Of a stretch of 13,179 nt of DNA, positions 1 through 7,050 are shown one piece after another. Made by a program: the position numbers and the translations under genes. The stretch's first letter is position 1, and each line of letters starts with the position of its first letter. The stretch covers positions 1-13,179 of the forward strand of contig CAKOMC010000042.1 in the NCBI GenBank assembly GCA_934096535.1. The letters run 5' to 3'. Source of the stretch: an uncultured Bacilli bacterium. GTDB lineage: Bacteria; Bacillota_I; Bacilli_A; RF39; UBA660. The notes under the pieces are model-generated. The model ran no database searches, was not told the origin of the DNA, and saw only the letters and a program-made list of their open reading frames with translations.

Positions 1-63
1 TATTCTGGTCAAATTTATGGTCAAATGGTTCTTGAGGCCAGCATTCACCTAGGTTTTTCATAG
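1..63 (+). CDS. Possible 3' end of an upstream gene (partial)
   Basis: Frame 1 is open from the window edge to a TAG at 61-63 and reads YSGQIYGQMVLEASIHLGFS. The other two plus frames stop sooner or read poorly, and this stretch is less AT-rich than the spacer after it, so it may be the C-terminus of a protein that begins outside the window. I do not recognise the family, and 20 residues are too few to assign one. The following bases contain a short inverted repeat (TAGAG at 61-65, CTCTA at 73-77) but no T-tract, so no terminator is evident. Confidence 0.3.
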   Translation, partial: YSGQIYGQMVLEASIHLGFS

Positions 64-166
64 AGCTTTAAACTCTAGGAAAAGTGTAAAGCATGTAAAT
101 GGTATTCAAGTGACCATAATAAGTATTATTTATTTTTAAATGGAAATAATAGTAGTAGGTGGAATT

Positions 167-1636
167 ATGTTACATAATAAAAGAAAAATAATATTAATTA
201 TAGTAATAATATGTCTTATAGGTTTAGTAGGACTAGGTATGTCTTATGCTTATTGGAAATTTACTTATATACAAACAGATAAGAATATGGCCGTTAGTAA
301 ATGTTTAAAATTAGATATGACCAATGAGTCTAATGCAATTAATTTAAATAATATGTATCCAATAAGTGATGAAGAGGGTAGAAAATTAACACCTTATTCT
401 TTTAAAATAACTAATACTTGTTCTATGTCAGCAGAATATAAAGTTAATTTAGAAATGTTAGAAGGTACCACTTTAAATAGTAAATATTTAGCATCTTTAG
501 TTAATAATGGCGATATTAAGTTATTAAGTAGTTATGATTCTACTAAAACCACTATAAGTGGTTCTGTAGAATCAAGAACACTAGATACTAATATTTTAAC
601 ACCAGGAACCTCTAAAGAATATAATATATCTTTCTGGATGGATAAAAGTGTTACTTTAGCAGATGATGCCCAAAATAAAAGTTTTTCTGCTAAGGTAGTT
701 ATAGATGCCTCTATGTATACGGGTATTGTTGATAAAATCGTGGCTCAGTTAGATACAACAGGCAAATGTCCAACTGTAAATGATGATGGAACCGTAAATG
801 TAACAAGTGCTGAATCAGAGAACTCTTTGTTATGTAGTGCGCCAGATAATTATGGAACTAGTTATTATTATAGAGGTAATGTTACTAACAATTATGTTAA
901 GTTTGCTAACTTTTATTGGCGCATTGTAAGAATAAACGGTGATGGTTCAATAAGAATGATATATGACGGCACAAGTGCACATGCCAACGGTGAAACCAGC
1001 GATGATAGAATAATTGGTCAGAGTGCTTTTAATAAAAAATCAGGTGATAATGCTTATGTTGGATATATGTATGGACTGCCAGAAGCATCAACTTATGCAG
1101 AAACACATGCCAACATAAATGATTCAACAATCAAAGAATATATTGATAATTGGTATCAAAACAATATTAAATATACCGACTATGAAAAATATATAATCAT
1201 TTCTAATTTTTATATAGATAGGGCTATTTTAGAAACAGATAAATATAATGGCATTTCAAATAATATGACTCATTATAAATTGTATTATGCTCCATGGACT
1301 TCGCCACTAGTTTTGCCAACGTTAATACAATCAAATAAAGATGATTTATTACCATCTACTTTAATTGCTTTATTAGATTTTGATGAGGCGATCTTAGCAG
1401 GAATATATAATGTCAGTAATGAAAGCAATTTTCTATATAATGGTTTTTCTTATTGGTTATTATCCCCCAGTGATTATAACGGTACTCATGCTGGTGTTAG
1501 GAGGATTGATAATACTGGAAGAGCTAATCGTGATAGAGTAATAAATGGTCATTATGTCAAACCAGTTATTAATTTAAAATCTAATTCTTTAAAATCAGGC
1601 GATGGTACCATAAATAATCCATATGTGGTAGAGTAG
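167..1636 (+). CDS. Membrane-anchored surface protein with SipW/TasA-like N-terminus and a repeated C-terminal module
   Basis: The start at 167 is chosen over the ATG at 140 because AGGTGG lies just upstream of it and the product then begins with a basic patch and a hydrophobic helix (about residues 7-25). That gives 489 residues. The helix runs into GMSYAYWKF, like SipW-dependent signal sequences of TasA/camelysin-type proteins. Residues about 33-185 form a beta-rich domain with a Cys in SKCLKLD and another in NTCSMSAEY. Residues 196-334 are the module shared with the next gene, with Cys201 and Cys223. A C-terminal part with YWLLSP and VKPVINLKSN resembles DUF6273-type proteins. It probably acts outside the cell, and no enzymatic motif is visible. 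It sits 14 bases before its paralogue, probably in one operon. The surface location is well supported; the function is unknown. Confidence 0.8.
   Translation: MLHNKRKIILIIVIICLIGLVGLGMSYAYWKFTYIQTDKNMAVSKCLKLDMTNESNAINLNNMYPISDEEGRKLTPYSFKITNTCSMSAEYKVNLEMLEGTTLNSKYLASLVNNGDIKLLSSYDSTKTTISGSVESRTLDTNILTPGTSKEYNISFWMDKSVTLADDAQNKSFSAKVVIDASMYTGIVDKIVAQLDTTGKCPTVNDDGTVNVTSAESENSLLCSAPDNYGTSYYYRGNVTNNYVKFANFYWRIVRINGDGSIRMIYDGTSAHANGETSDDRIIGQSAFNKKSGDNAYVGYMYGLPEASTYAETHANINDSTIKEYIDNWYQNNIKYTDYEKYIIISNFYIDRAILETDKYNGISNNMTHYKLYYAPWTSPLVLPTLIQSNKDDLLPSTLIALLDFDEAILAGIYNVSNESNFLYNGFSYWLLSPSDYNGTHAGVRRIDNTGRANRDRVINGHYVKPVINLKSNSLKSGDGTINNPYVVE
752..1168 (+). repeat. Intergenic paralogous module, copy 1
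   Basis: This encodes residues 196-334 of the first surface protein and matches 1981-2397 at a constant offset of 1229 bases with no indel. By eye, 113 of 139 residues are identical. Many differences in DNA are synonymous, which suggests an old duplication kept under purifying selection. The first 28 residues (DTTGKC to LLC) are identical in both copies. Confidence 0.85.
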
Positions 1637-1650
1637 AAAGGATATCATTA

Positions 1651-2913
1651 ATGAAAAGAAATAATGTTACAATTTCATGTTTAATTCTATTATTATTTAT
1701 AGCATCCTTTTGTATAATCCTTTCTAACTCATTTTCTAATAATAAAAATATAACAGAAGATGAAGAATTAATAGGTACCTATATAGACGGAGAGTATTCA
1801 GAAGATATTCCTAATAAAGATACTGGTTATGTTGTAGAAAAAATAGTATGTGATAATAATGCGGTAGGTAAGTGGGACTATGATAATTGGGGTATTACTT
1901 TAACTAATTTATCAAAAAAGAATAAATGTAATATTCATTTTAGAAAAGGAGTAAAACTTGCTAATACTATTAATTTGGTAGATACTACTGGTAAATGTCC
2001 AACAGTCAATGATGATGGAACAGTTAATGTAACAAGTGCCGAATCGGAAAACTCTTTATTATGTATGGCACCTGATGCTTATGGTACTAGTTATTATTTT
2101 AGAGGTAATGTTCAAAATAACTATGTTAAGTTTGCTAACTTTTATTGGCGCATAATTCGTGTTAATGGTGATGGCTCGGTGAGAATGCTATATGATGGCA
2201 CAAGTGCTCATGAAAATGGGGAGGCAAGTGAGGATAGGCAAATAGGTAAGAGCCAATTTAATGATGAATACTATGATAATGCCTATGTTGGCTATATGTA
2301 CGGAAAGCCTGGTTCATCAACATATGGAGAAACTCATGCAAATATAAATGATTCGACAATAAAAAAGTATGTTGATAATTGGTATGAAAAAAACATTGAG
2401 AATACTATAAGTAAACAATATATTGCCGATAAAGTTTTTTGTAATGATAGAACCATTAGTAATATAACATTAGATGATTACACAAATCTTGGGTACCAGG
2501 GCGAAAACACGACATATAGATGGTATTTTGATCCAACTCCTGCAAATTTGACATGTCTTGCCAAAAATGATTCCTTTTCTGTAGAAGACAATAAAAACGG
2601 TAACTCTAATTTGAAATACGCTATTGGTTTATTAAGTGATGACGAATTATATTTGGCAGGTGGATATGTTAAATGGGCTGTTAATTCAAAAAATAATTTT
2701 TATTTATATACTGGAACTTCTTATTGGCTTATGTCTGCAGCCGGTTATGGCAGTAGTAGTGCATGGGAAACTAGAGTAGATATTGATGGAAATAAAAATG
2801 GCTTTGATTTGCGAGTTAATGCAACATATGGTGTCAAGCCAGTTATTAATTTGAAATCTAACTCTTTAAAACTAGGGGATGGCACCATAAACAACCCATA
2901 CACTGTAGAATAA
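1651..2913 (+). CDS. Membrane-anchored surface protein, paralogue of the preceding gene
   Basis: The protein has 420 residues and the start is supported by AGAAAGGA eight bases upstream. A hydrophobic helix at about residues 7-26 is likely an uncleaved anchor or signal. Residues about 45-97 form a small domain with Cys67 and Cys93 (KIVCDN and NKCNIHF) that differs from the TasA-like domain of the neighbour. Residues 111-249 are the shared module (Cys116, Cys138). The C-terminal region contains YWLMSAAGYG and ends with VKPVINLKSNSLK and GDGTINNPY, nearly identical to the end of the first protein. The two genes thus combine different N-terminal halves with one common module, which suggests domain shuffling. 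Likely an extracellular adhesin or structural protein; no function is assigned. Confidence 0.8.
   Translation: MKRNNVTISCLILLLFIASFCIILSNSFSNNKNITEDEELIGTYIDGEYSEDIPNKDTGYVVEKIVCDNNAVGKWDYDNWGITLTNLSKKNKCNIHFRKGVKLANTINLVDTTGKCPTVNDDGTVNVTSAESENSLLCMAPDAYGTSYYFRGNVQNNYVKFANFYWRIIRVNGDGSVRMLYDGTSAHENGEASEDRQIGKSQFNDEYYDNAYVGYMYGKPGSSTYGETHANINDSTIKKYVDNWYEKNIENTISKQYIADKVFCNDRTISNITLDDYTNLGYQGENTTYRWYFDPTPANLTCLAKNDSFSVEDNKNGNSNLKYAIGLLSDDELYLAGGYVKWAVNSKNNFYLYTGTSYWLMSAAGYGSSSAWETRVDIDGNKNGFDLRVNATYGVKPVINLKSNSLKLGDGTINNPYTVE
1981..2397 (+). repeat. Intergenic paralogous module, copy 2
   Basis: This is the second copy of the module, encoding residues 111-249 of the second surface protein. 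Differences from copy 1 are concentrated in the middle (around SQFNDEYYD here against SAFNKKSGD there), while the flanks are near identical. Confidence 0.85.
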
Positions 2914-2919
2914 ATTACT

Positions 2920-2957
2920 GGGGCCAAATAAAAAATGTTCTCTTATCAAATGGCCCC
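2920..2957 (+). other. GC-rich stem-loop without T-tract
   Basis: GGGGCCA (2920-2926) and TGGCCCC (2951-2957) are perfectly complementary, with a 24-base loop. It lies just after the stop of the second surface-protein gene. There is no T-run, so it is not a canonical terminator. It may stabilise the mRNA 3' end. Confidence 0.5.
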
Positions 2958-2970
2958 ATTACTAAGATAG

Positions 2971-2995
2971 AAAGTCATATAATGTATGGCTTTTT
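2971..2995 (+). terminator. Rho-independent terminator after the surface-protein operon
   Basis: AAAGTCATA (2971-2979) pairs with TATGGCTTT (2985-2993), one pair being a G-U wobble, with a five-base loop, and the right arm runs into TTTTT. It ends the 167-2913 transcript and insulates the metal operon. Confidence 0.7.
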
Positions 2996-3005
2996 ATAAT
3001 ACTTC

Positions 3006-3035
3006 TTGACAGTTGAATAAATATTCAACTATAAT
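3006..3035 (+). promoter_or_regulatory. Sigma-A type promoter of the metal operon
   Basis: The -35 box is TTGACA (3006-3011) and the -10 box is TATAAT (3030-3035), both perfect consensus, with an 18-base spacer. The spacer is almost wholly filled by an operator palindrome, so a bound repressor would block polymerase directly. Confidence 0.85.
3011..3030 (+). promoter_or_regulatory. Operator 1 for the ArsR/SmtB-family repressor
   Basis: The 20-base palindrome AGTTGAATAAATATTCAACT has 9-base arms. Its core TGAATA-N2-TATTCA matches the imperfect 12-2-12 operator type known for SmtB, CzrA and CadC. It lies between the -35 and -10 boxes of the operon that encodes a repressor of that family, so autoregulation is a direct inference. 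Confidence 0.8.
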
Positions 3036-3047
3036 AAAGAAGTAATT

Positions 3048-3067
3048 AGTTGAAAAAGTATTCAACT
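3048..3067 (+). promoter_or_regulatory. Operator 2 for the ArsR/SmtB-family repressor
   Basis: AGTTGAAAAAGTATTCAACT keeps the same AGTTGAA and TTCAACT ends as operator 1, with a degenerate centre. It is centred 37 bases downstream of operator 1, over the expected transcription start and 5' leader. Paired sites suggest two repressor dimers. Confidence 0.7.
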
Positions 3068-3084
3068 GTGAATGGGGTAAGATA

Positions 3085-3456
3085 ATGGAAAATATAAATG
3101 TCTGTGATTGTAATATAATACATAAAGAAGCTGTTAATAAGGCTTTACAAAATAAACCGAAAAAAGAAGAGTTAGAAAGACTTTCCAAGGTATTTAAACT
3201 CTTAGGAGACCTAACTAGGACCCAGATATTATGGGTTTTAGATAAAAATGAAATGTGTGTTTGTGATATAGCCAATGTCCTTAATATGACTAAATCATCT
3301 ATTTCCCATCAATTAGCTATTTTAAGAAGTGCCGGAATAGTTAATTTTAGAAGAGATGGTAGAGAAATATACTATAGGTTAGATTATGAACATATAACTA
3401 AGTTATATGAAATAGGTATTTTACATATCGAACATAAATTAAAGGGGGAAGACTAA
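3085..3456 (+). CDS. cadC: CadC-like ArsR/SmtB-family metal-sensing repressor
   Basis: This 123-residue winged-helix repressor probably binds the two palindromes upstream and lets go when Cd, Pb or Zn binds. The recognition helix region is around NMTKSSISHQLAIL (residues 67-80), followed by a wing at NFRRDGREIYY. Cys58 and Cys60 in EMCVCDIAN, plus N-terminal Cys7 and Cys9, match the alpha3N thiolate site described for staphylococcal CadC, where the N-terminal pair is Cys7 and Cys11. His103, His114 and His117 match the alpha5 site, although position 101 is Tyr with Asp at 100. Both site types are thus largely present. The stop codon overlaps the ATPase start (TAATG), indicating translational coupling. 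The family is certain; the exact metal is inferred. Confidence 0.92.
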   Translation: MENINVCDCNIIHKEAVNKALQNKPKKEELERLSKVFKLLGDLTRTQILWVLDKNEMCVCDIANVLNMTKSSISHQLAILRSAGIVNFRRDGREIYYRLDYEHITKLYEIGILHIEHKLKGED

Positions 3457-5507
3457 TGAAAAAATATAAATATAATATAAATAATTTAGATTGTGCTAAC
3501 TGTGCGAGAGAAATAGAAGAAATGTTAAATAATAATACTAACTTTAATAATGTCGTAGTTAACTTTAGTACTTGTAAGATTTCTTATGAATCAGATAAAG
3601 ATTATACTTTAGAAGAATTAAATACGTTAATTAAGACTGTTGAACCTGATGCTTATCTAACTTTAAATGAAGAAATAAATGATGATATAAATGTAAAAGA
3701 GTATCATTTAAGTATCTTAATTATAGCCTTAGTAATAGGCTTACTGGGATATTTTTTACCATTACCTAAGATAGTAAAGATTATATTATATCTTATTTCT
3801 TATAGTCTCCTTTTATATAAAACTAGTATTAATGCCATTAAACTATTAAAAAAGGGAAGTGGTATTAATGAAAATGCTTTAATTACCATATCTTGTATTG
3901 GGGCTCTTTTAATAGGAGAAGTTCTAGAAGGAATGATGGTTATAACATTATATACTATAGGTAAAATATTAGAAGAAAAAGCTATTAATAATTCCCGAAA
4001 ATCTATTAAAGATTTACTAGATATTAAAGAACCTTTTGCTTATCTTTTAGAAGATAATAAGACTATTAAAATTCCCGTTGAAGAAGTTAAAATTAATGAT
4101 GCTTTAGTAGTTAAAAAGGGGGAGAAAATTCCGGTAGATGGGGTAATCATAAAAGGAAGTAGTAGTCTAGATACTTCGGCTTTAACAGGCGAAAGTGAGT
4201 TAGTAAGTGTTAAGGTATCAGATAAAGTCTTATCAGGAAGTATTAATACGGGGAATATCTTAGAAATAAAGGCTACTAATTTATATTCAAATTCAACAGT
4301 GGCTAAGATTTTAGATTTACTAGAAGGGGCTACAGATAAAAAGACCAAGACGGAAACTAGTGTTGCTAAATTTAGTAAAATCTATACTCCTATTATTATT
4401 GGCTTAGCTATAATAATAACTATTCTTTTACCCTTAATCTTTAAAGTACCTTTTAAAACCAGTTTATATAGAGCCTTAACTTTCTTAGTTATATCTTGTC
4501 CTTGTGCCATTGCAATTTCGGTTCCTTTATCATATTTTACGGGTATTGGCGTGGCTAGTAAAAAAGGTATCTTAGTAAAGGGAAGTAATTATTTAGATAA
4601 TTTAAGTAATACTAATAATATAATATTTGATAAAACTGGTACTTTAACTAATGGTGATTTTGAAGTTTTAAAGATTGAGGTTTTAAATGAAGAATATAGT
4701 AAAGAAGAAATAATAGATATTTTAACTAAGGGTGAGTCTTTATCTAATCATCCCATTGCTAAGTCTATTTTAAAATTAAAGAAGGGTAAAATTGATAATA
4801 GTGATATTAAGAATTTTAAAGAGATAGAAGGTAATGGTCTTAGTTTTACTTTAGATAAAAAAAGAATCTTAATAGGTAATAGTAAATTATGTAATTGTGG
4901 GGTTGATACGGATTTACACTTAAATATCGATGGTAAACATGTTGCTTCAATTATAATTAATGATGGGATTAAAGAAAATGCTAAAGATACTATTAAAGAG
5001 TTAAAAAATAATAATATTAAAACTTATATGTTTACGGGAGATAAAAAGACGGTGGCTCTAAATATTGGCAAGAAACTAGGTATTGATGAAATTAAATACG
5101 AAATGTTACCCCAGGATAAGTTTAAGGCTTTTGAAACTATAGCCAATAATAATGGTGTAACAATCTTTGTAGGCGATGGAATAAATGATGCTCCCGTCTT
5201 AAAAAGAGCCGATATTGGTATTTCAATGGGTGGGGTTGGTAGTGATATTGCCATTGAGGCTAGTGATATAGTTCTTATGAGTGATGAGTTAAAAAGAATT
5301 CCTTTAGCCATTAATATATCTAAGTATACCAAAAAAATTATTAAAGAAAATTTAGTTTTTGCGATGAGTGTTAAAATAATAATCTTGCTTTTAAGTGTTT
5401 GGGGCTTTGCTAATATGTGGTTGGCTGTCTTTGCTGATACAGGAGTTACTTTACTTACAATTTTAAATACTTTAAGAATTATGCATAAATTTAAGGGAGA
5501 AAATTAA
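3456..5507 (+). CDS. cadA: Cd/Zn/Pb-exporting P1B-type ATPase
   Basis: The 683-residue protein pumps divalent soft metals out of the cytoplasm using ATP. An N-terminal HMA domain carries LDCANCAREIE (Cys13, Cys16), the form typical of Zn/Cd pumps. It has the TGES actuator loop (244-247), the CPC metal site in transmembrane helix 6 (348-350), the phosphorylated Asp392 in DKTGTLT, the P1B marker HP (432-433) and the hinge GDGIND (573-578). Asp661 in FADTGVTLL of the last helix matches the residue needed for zinc in ZntA and argues against a copper pump. About eight membrane helices can be placed. AGGGGG precedes the start, which overlaps the repressor gene by one base. It is slightly shorter than staphylococcal CadA, with one HMA domain. 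The symbol reflects family and context; zntA would be equally fair. Confidence 0.93.
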   Translation: MKKYKYNINNLDCANCAREIEEMLNNNTNFNNVVVNFSTCKISYESDKDYTLEELNTLIKTVEPDAYLTLNEEINDDINVKEYHLSILIIALVIGLLGYFLPLPKIVKIILYLISYSLLLYKTSINAIKLLKKGSGINENALITISCIGALLIGEVLEGMMVITLYTIGKILEEKAINNSRKSIKDLLDIKEPFAYLLEDNKTIKIPVEEVKINDALVVKKGEKIPVDGVIIKGSSSLDTSALTGESELVSVKVSDKVLSGSINTGNILEIKATNLYSNSTVAKILDLLEGATDKKTKTETSVAKFSKIYTPIIIGLAIIITILLPLIFKVPFKTSLYRALTFLVISCPCAIAISVPLSYFTGIGVASKKGILVKGSNYLDNLSNTNNIIFDKTGTLTNGDFEVLKIEVLNEEYSKEEIIDILTKGESLSNHPIAKSILKLKKGKIDNSDIKNFKEIEGNGLSFTLDKKRILIGNSKLCNCGVDTDLHLNIDGKHVASIIINDGIKENAKDTIKELKNNNIKTYMFTGDKKTVALNIGKKLGIDEIKYEMLPQDKFKAFETIANNNGVTIFVGDGINDAPVLKRADIGISMGGVGSDIAIEASDIVLMSDELKRIPLAINISKYTKKIIKENLVFAMSVKIIILLLSVWGFANMWLAVFADTGVTLLTILNTLRIMHKFKGEN

Positions 5508-5508
5508 T

Positions 5509-6153
5509 ATGAGTTTAAAAAAATTAGATTTAGAAGAATTTTATCAAGAGGAAAATGCTTATTATCAGCAAATGGGTACTAACGCTCCTTTTGGTCTTGG
5601 CGGTGTAGTTTTAATTACTCCCAAGCAAACTATTGGTGTTTATAATGAAGAGGCTCTAGATATAAATGGCGTAATGGTTCCCGGTTTAGGAGGTCATGGT
5701 AAAACGGTAGATTTAGTCTTAGCCCAGATGTTTGATTTAAAATTAGAAGGTAATGACTTTAAGAAAAATAAAATATTAAAGACTGCAATTACCGGTAAGC
5801 AGTTAAATTATATTTATATCGTTTTAACTAATTCTTTAGCGGGTAAACTAGCAATGGTTGAAATACCAGCGAAGATAGATGAGAAGGAATTTAATGAGTT
5901 AGTTAAACTAAATAAAATCTTTTCTTTATTAGGAGTAGAAACAAAGGCTTTAATATCTAGTTTTGATCCTACTAAAAAAGATGGCGGAGCTTATGATGTT
6001 AATAATAAAGAAATATCCGATGTCTCTTTAGAAGGAGCCTTAAATTATTTAAGGACTAATAAGATGGTTTTACCTGATATTAATCTTTATAATGTTTATA
6101 AGAGAGAAAATCTATATAAATATCAAGAAGAAGAGGTTATAAGAACCAGGTAA
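5509..6153 (+). CDS. Unrecognised soluble protein, third gene of the metal operon
   Basis: The start lies one base after the ATPase stop and has AGGGAGA upstream, so it is co-transcribed and probably coupled. The 214-residue product has no signal peptide or membrane helix and no Cys residues, so a thiolate metal chaperone is unlikely. Residues 59-66 (GLGGHGKT) fit the P-loop pattern GxxxxGKT and follow a beta-like stretch, GVMV, but no convincing Walker B aspartate follows, so nucleotide binding is only a possibility. The N-terminus is acidic and Tyr-rich, and the C-terminus is charged. I do not know this family. Position suggests a link with metal stress or a housekeeping gene captured by the operon. 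A complete gene is likely; the function is unknown. Confidence 0.75.
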   Translation: MSLKKLDLEEFYQEENAYYQQMGTNAPFGLGGVVLITPKQTIGVYNEEALDINGVMVPGLGGHGKTVDLVLAQMFDLKLEGNDFKKNKILKTAITGKQLNYIYIVLTNSLAGKLAMVEIPAKIDEKEFNELVKLNKIFSLLGVETKALISSFDPTKKDGGAYDVNNKEISDVSLEGALNYLRTNKMVLPDINLYNVYKRENLYKYQEEEVIRTR

Positions 6154-6207
6154 TTTAAGAATGTAGCAAATATATTTTAAGTATGTTAAACTTAAGACGG
6201 AGGAATT

Positions 6208-6528
6208 ATGATAGAGATACTTTTTTGGATACTTTTTGGTTTAGCATTTATAATAATTATTGGTGGTTTTATAACCGTGCTAAATCCTAATATACAAGGG
6301 AAAATATTAAGTAAACAAGTTAAATCTTTAAGAAATATGATGAATGAATCGAAAGATACTTTAAAGAGTTTAGCCGATGATATGACGGATATTAATGCTG
6401 ATAGTATTGAGGCCACTGCAAAAGCAGTTAAAAAAGGTTTAACGAGTGATGATGCTATATGTTCGCGTTGTGGTAAAAAGATAGATAAAGATTCTAAGTA
6501 TTGTAAATATTGTGGCGACAAAATCTAA
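6208..6528 (+). CDS. Small membrane protein with C-terminal zinc ribbon
   Basis: GGAGG lies four bases before the ATG. The 106-residue product has one N-terminal membrane helix (about residues 4-24) with Lys and Arg after it, which predicts the C-terminus in the cytoplasm. A charged helical linker follows, then a zinc ribbon with two CxxC pairs (CSRCGKK and CKYCGDK). The ending a few residues after the last Cys is usual for such proteins, which argues that the gene is complete. An inverted repeat (6177-6195) without T-run separates it from the upstream gene, so read-through from the metal operon is possible. The role is unknown; zinc ribbons of this type usually mediate protein contacts. Confidence 0.75.
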   Translation: MIEILFWILFGLAFIIIIGGFITVLNPNIQGKILSKQVKSLRNMMNESKDTLKSLADDMTDINADSIEATAKAVKKGLTSDDAICSRCGKKIDKDSKYCKYCGDKI

Positions 6529-6899
6529 AAAAAGAAGCTAATAGTTTAGATACTGTTAAAGACAAGGTAGTATTAGAATTAAAATCTGGTACTTTAAAGA
6601 AAACAAAAGCCACTTTTATTCTAAAAAATAATAGTAATGTTAATATTACTTATGGTAATGAATATAAAATCGAAAAGAAAATTGATGATAATTGGCAAGA
6701 ATTAGAAGGAAAACTAGCCTTTAATTTACCAGCCTATAATCTTAAATATATGGATAGTGTAGAATTAAAATTAGATTGGAAGAATGGGTATGGTTCTTTA
6801 GATAAAGGAAAGTACCGATTAGTTAAAAATGTTTCTATTGAGAAGGCTGATGGTTCAAGTGAAGAGTTTAATGTTTATGGTGAGTTTAATATAGATTAA
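6510..6899 (+). pseudogene. Ig-like domain open frame lacking its own start and signal peptide
   Basis: The frame encodes a beta-sandwich domain of the kind seen in Firmicute lipoproteins. Signs are FILKNNSNVNITYG, then EKKIDDNWQELE, then an aromatic DWKNGYGSLDKGKYRLVKNV motif. Such domains normally sit outside the cell behind a signal peptide or lipobox, and none is present. The only start codon is a TTG at 6510 with no ribosome site, inside the zinc-ribbon gene and in the -1 frame relative to it. One extra A in the AAAA run near 6517-6520 would join both genes smoothly into a protein of about 230 residues. The options are a deletion that removed the 5' end, a single-base frameshift of a fusion gene, or an assembly error. 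The reading frame is otherwise intact, so the event is recent. Confidence 0.6.
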
Positions 6900-6921
6900 T
6901 ATTAAAAATATTAGGAGATAT

Positions 6922-6972
6922 ATGAAAATAATTAATAAAAATAACAATTACTTAGTAATAGCAATATTATAA
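6922..6972 (+). CDS. Possible 16-codon micro-ORF over a terminator
   Basis: An AGGAG five bases upstream of ATG is strong, and the frame reads MKIINKNNNYLVIAIL before TAA. Its last codons lie inside the hairpin at 6953-6978. It could be the remnant of a membrane protein, since after the stop the same frame stays hydrophobic (LLYFFLVFI) until another TAA. It could also be a leader peptide whose translation alters the terminator. No evidence decides between these. Confidence 0.3.
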   Translation: MKIINKNNNYLVIAIL

Positions 6973-6987
6973 TTACTATATTTTTTT
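6953..6987 (+). terminator. AT-rich Rho-independent terminator
   Basis: TAGTAAT (6953-6959) pairs perfectly with ATTACTA (6972-6978) across a 12-base loop, followed shortly by seven Ts (6981-6987). It would end transcription coming from the zinc-ribbon region before the bile salt hydrolase gene. Confidence 0.6.
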
Positions 6988-6988
6988 C

Positions 6989-7017
6989 TTGTATTTATTA
7001 GGATATTATGCTAACTT
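6989..7017 (+). promoter_or_regulatory. Weak extended -10 promoter candidate for the bile salt hydrolase operon
   Basis: TTGTAT (6989-6994), a 17-base spacer, then TGC-TAACTT with the -10 box at 7012-7017. The boxes are poor, but the TGCTA extended -10 core recurs upstream of the ThiI gene and the gene at 12296. It sits directly after a terminator, where a promoter is needed. Confidence 0.35.
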
Positions 7018-7050
7018 TTAAGTGTAAATAACAAGAAAGTAGGTAAAAGT

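Noticed and set aside
140..166. Upstream ATG as start of the first surface protein.
   Set aside because: The ATG at 167 has the ribosome site at proper spacing and gives a normal basic N-terminus before the hydrophobic helix.
2700..2880. Variable-looking C-terminal segments suggested a diversity-generating retroelement target.
   Set aside because: No reverse transcriptase or template repeat is in the window, and differences between the two copies are not limited to adenine positions.
2994..3275. Minus-strand open frame opposite the repressor gene.
   Set aside because: It is antisense to a gene with clear family motifs and runs through the operator and promoter region.
6177..6195. Inverted repeat TTAAGT/ACTTAA as a terminator after the metal operon.
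   Set aside because: There is no T-run, the stem has six AT-rich pairs, and it abuts the ribosome site of the next gene.
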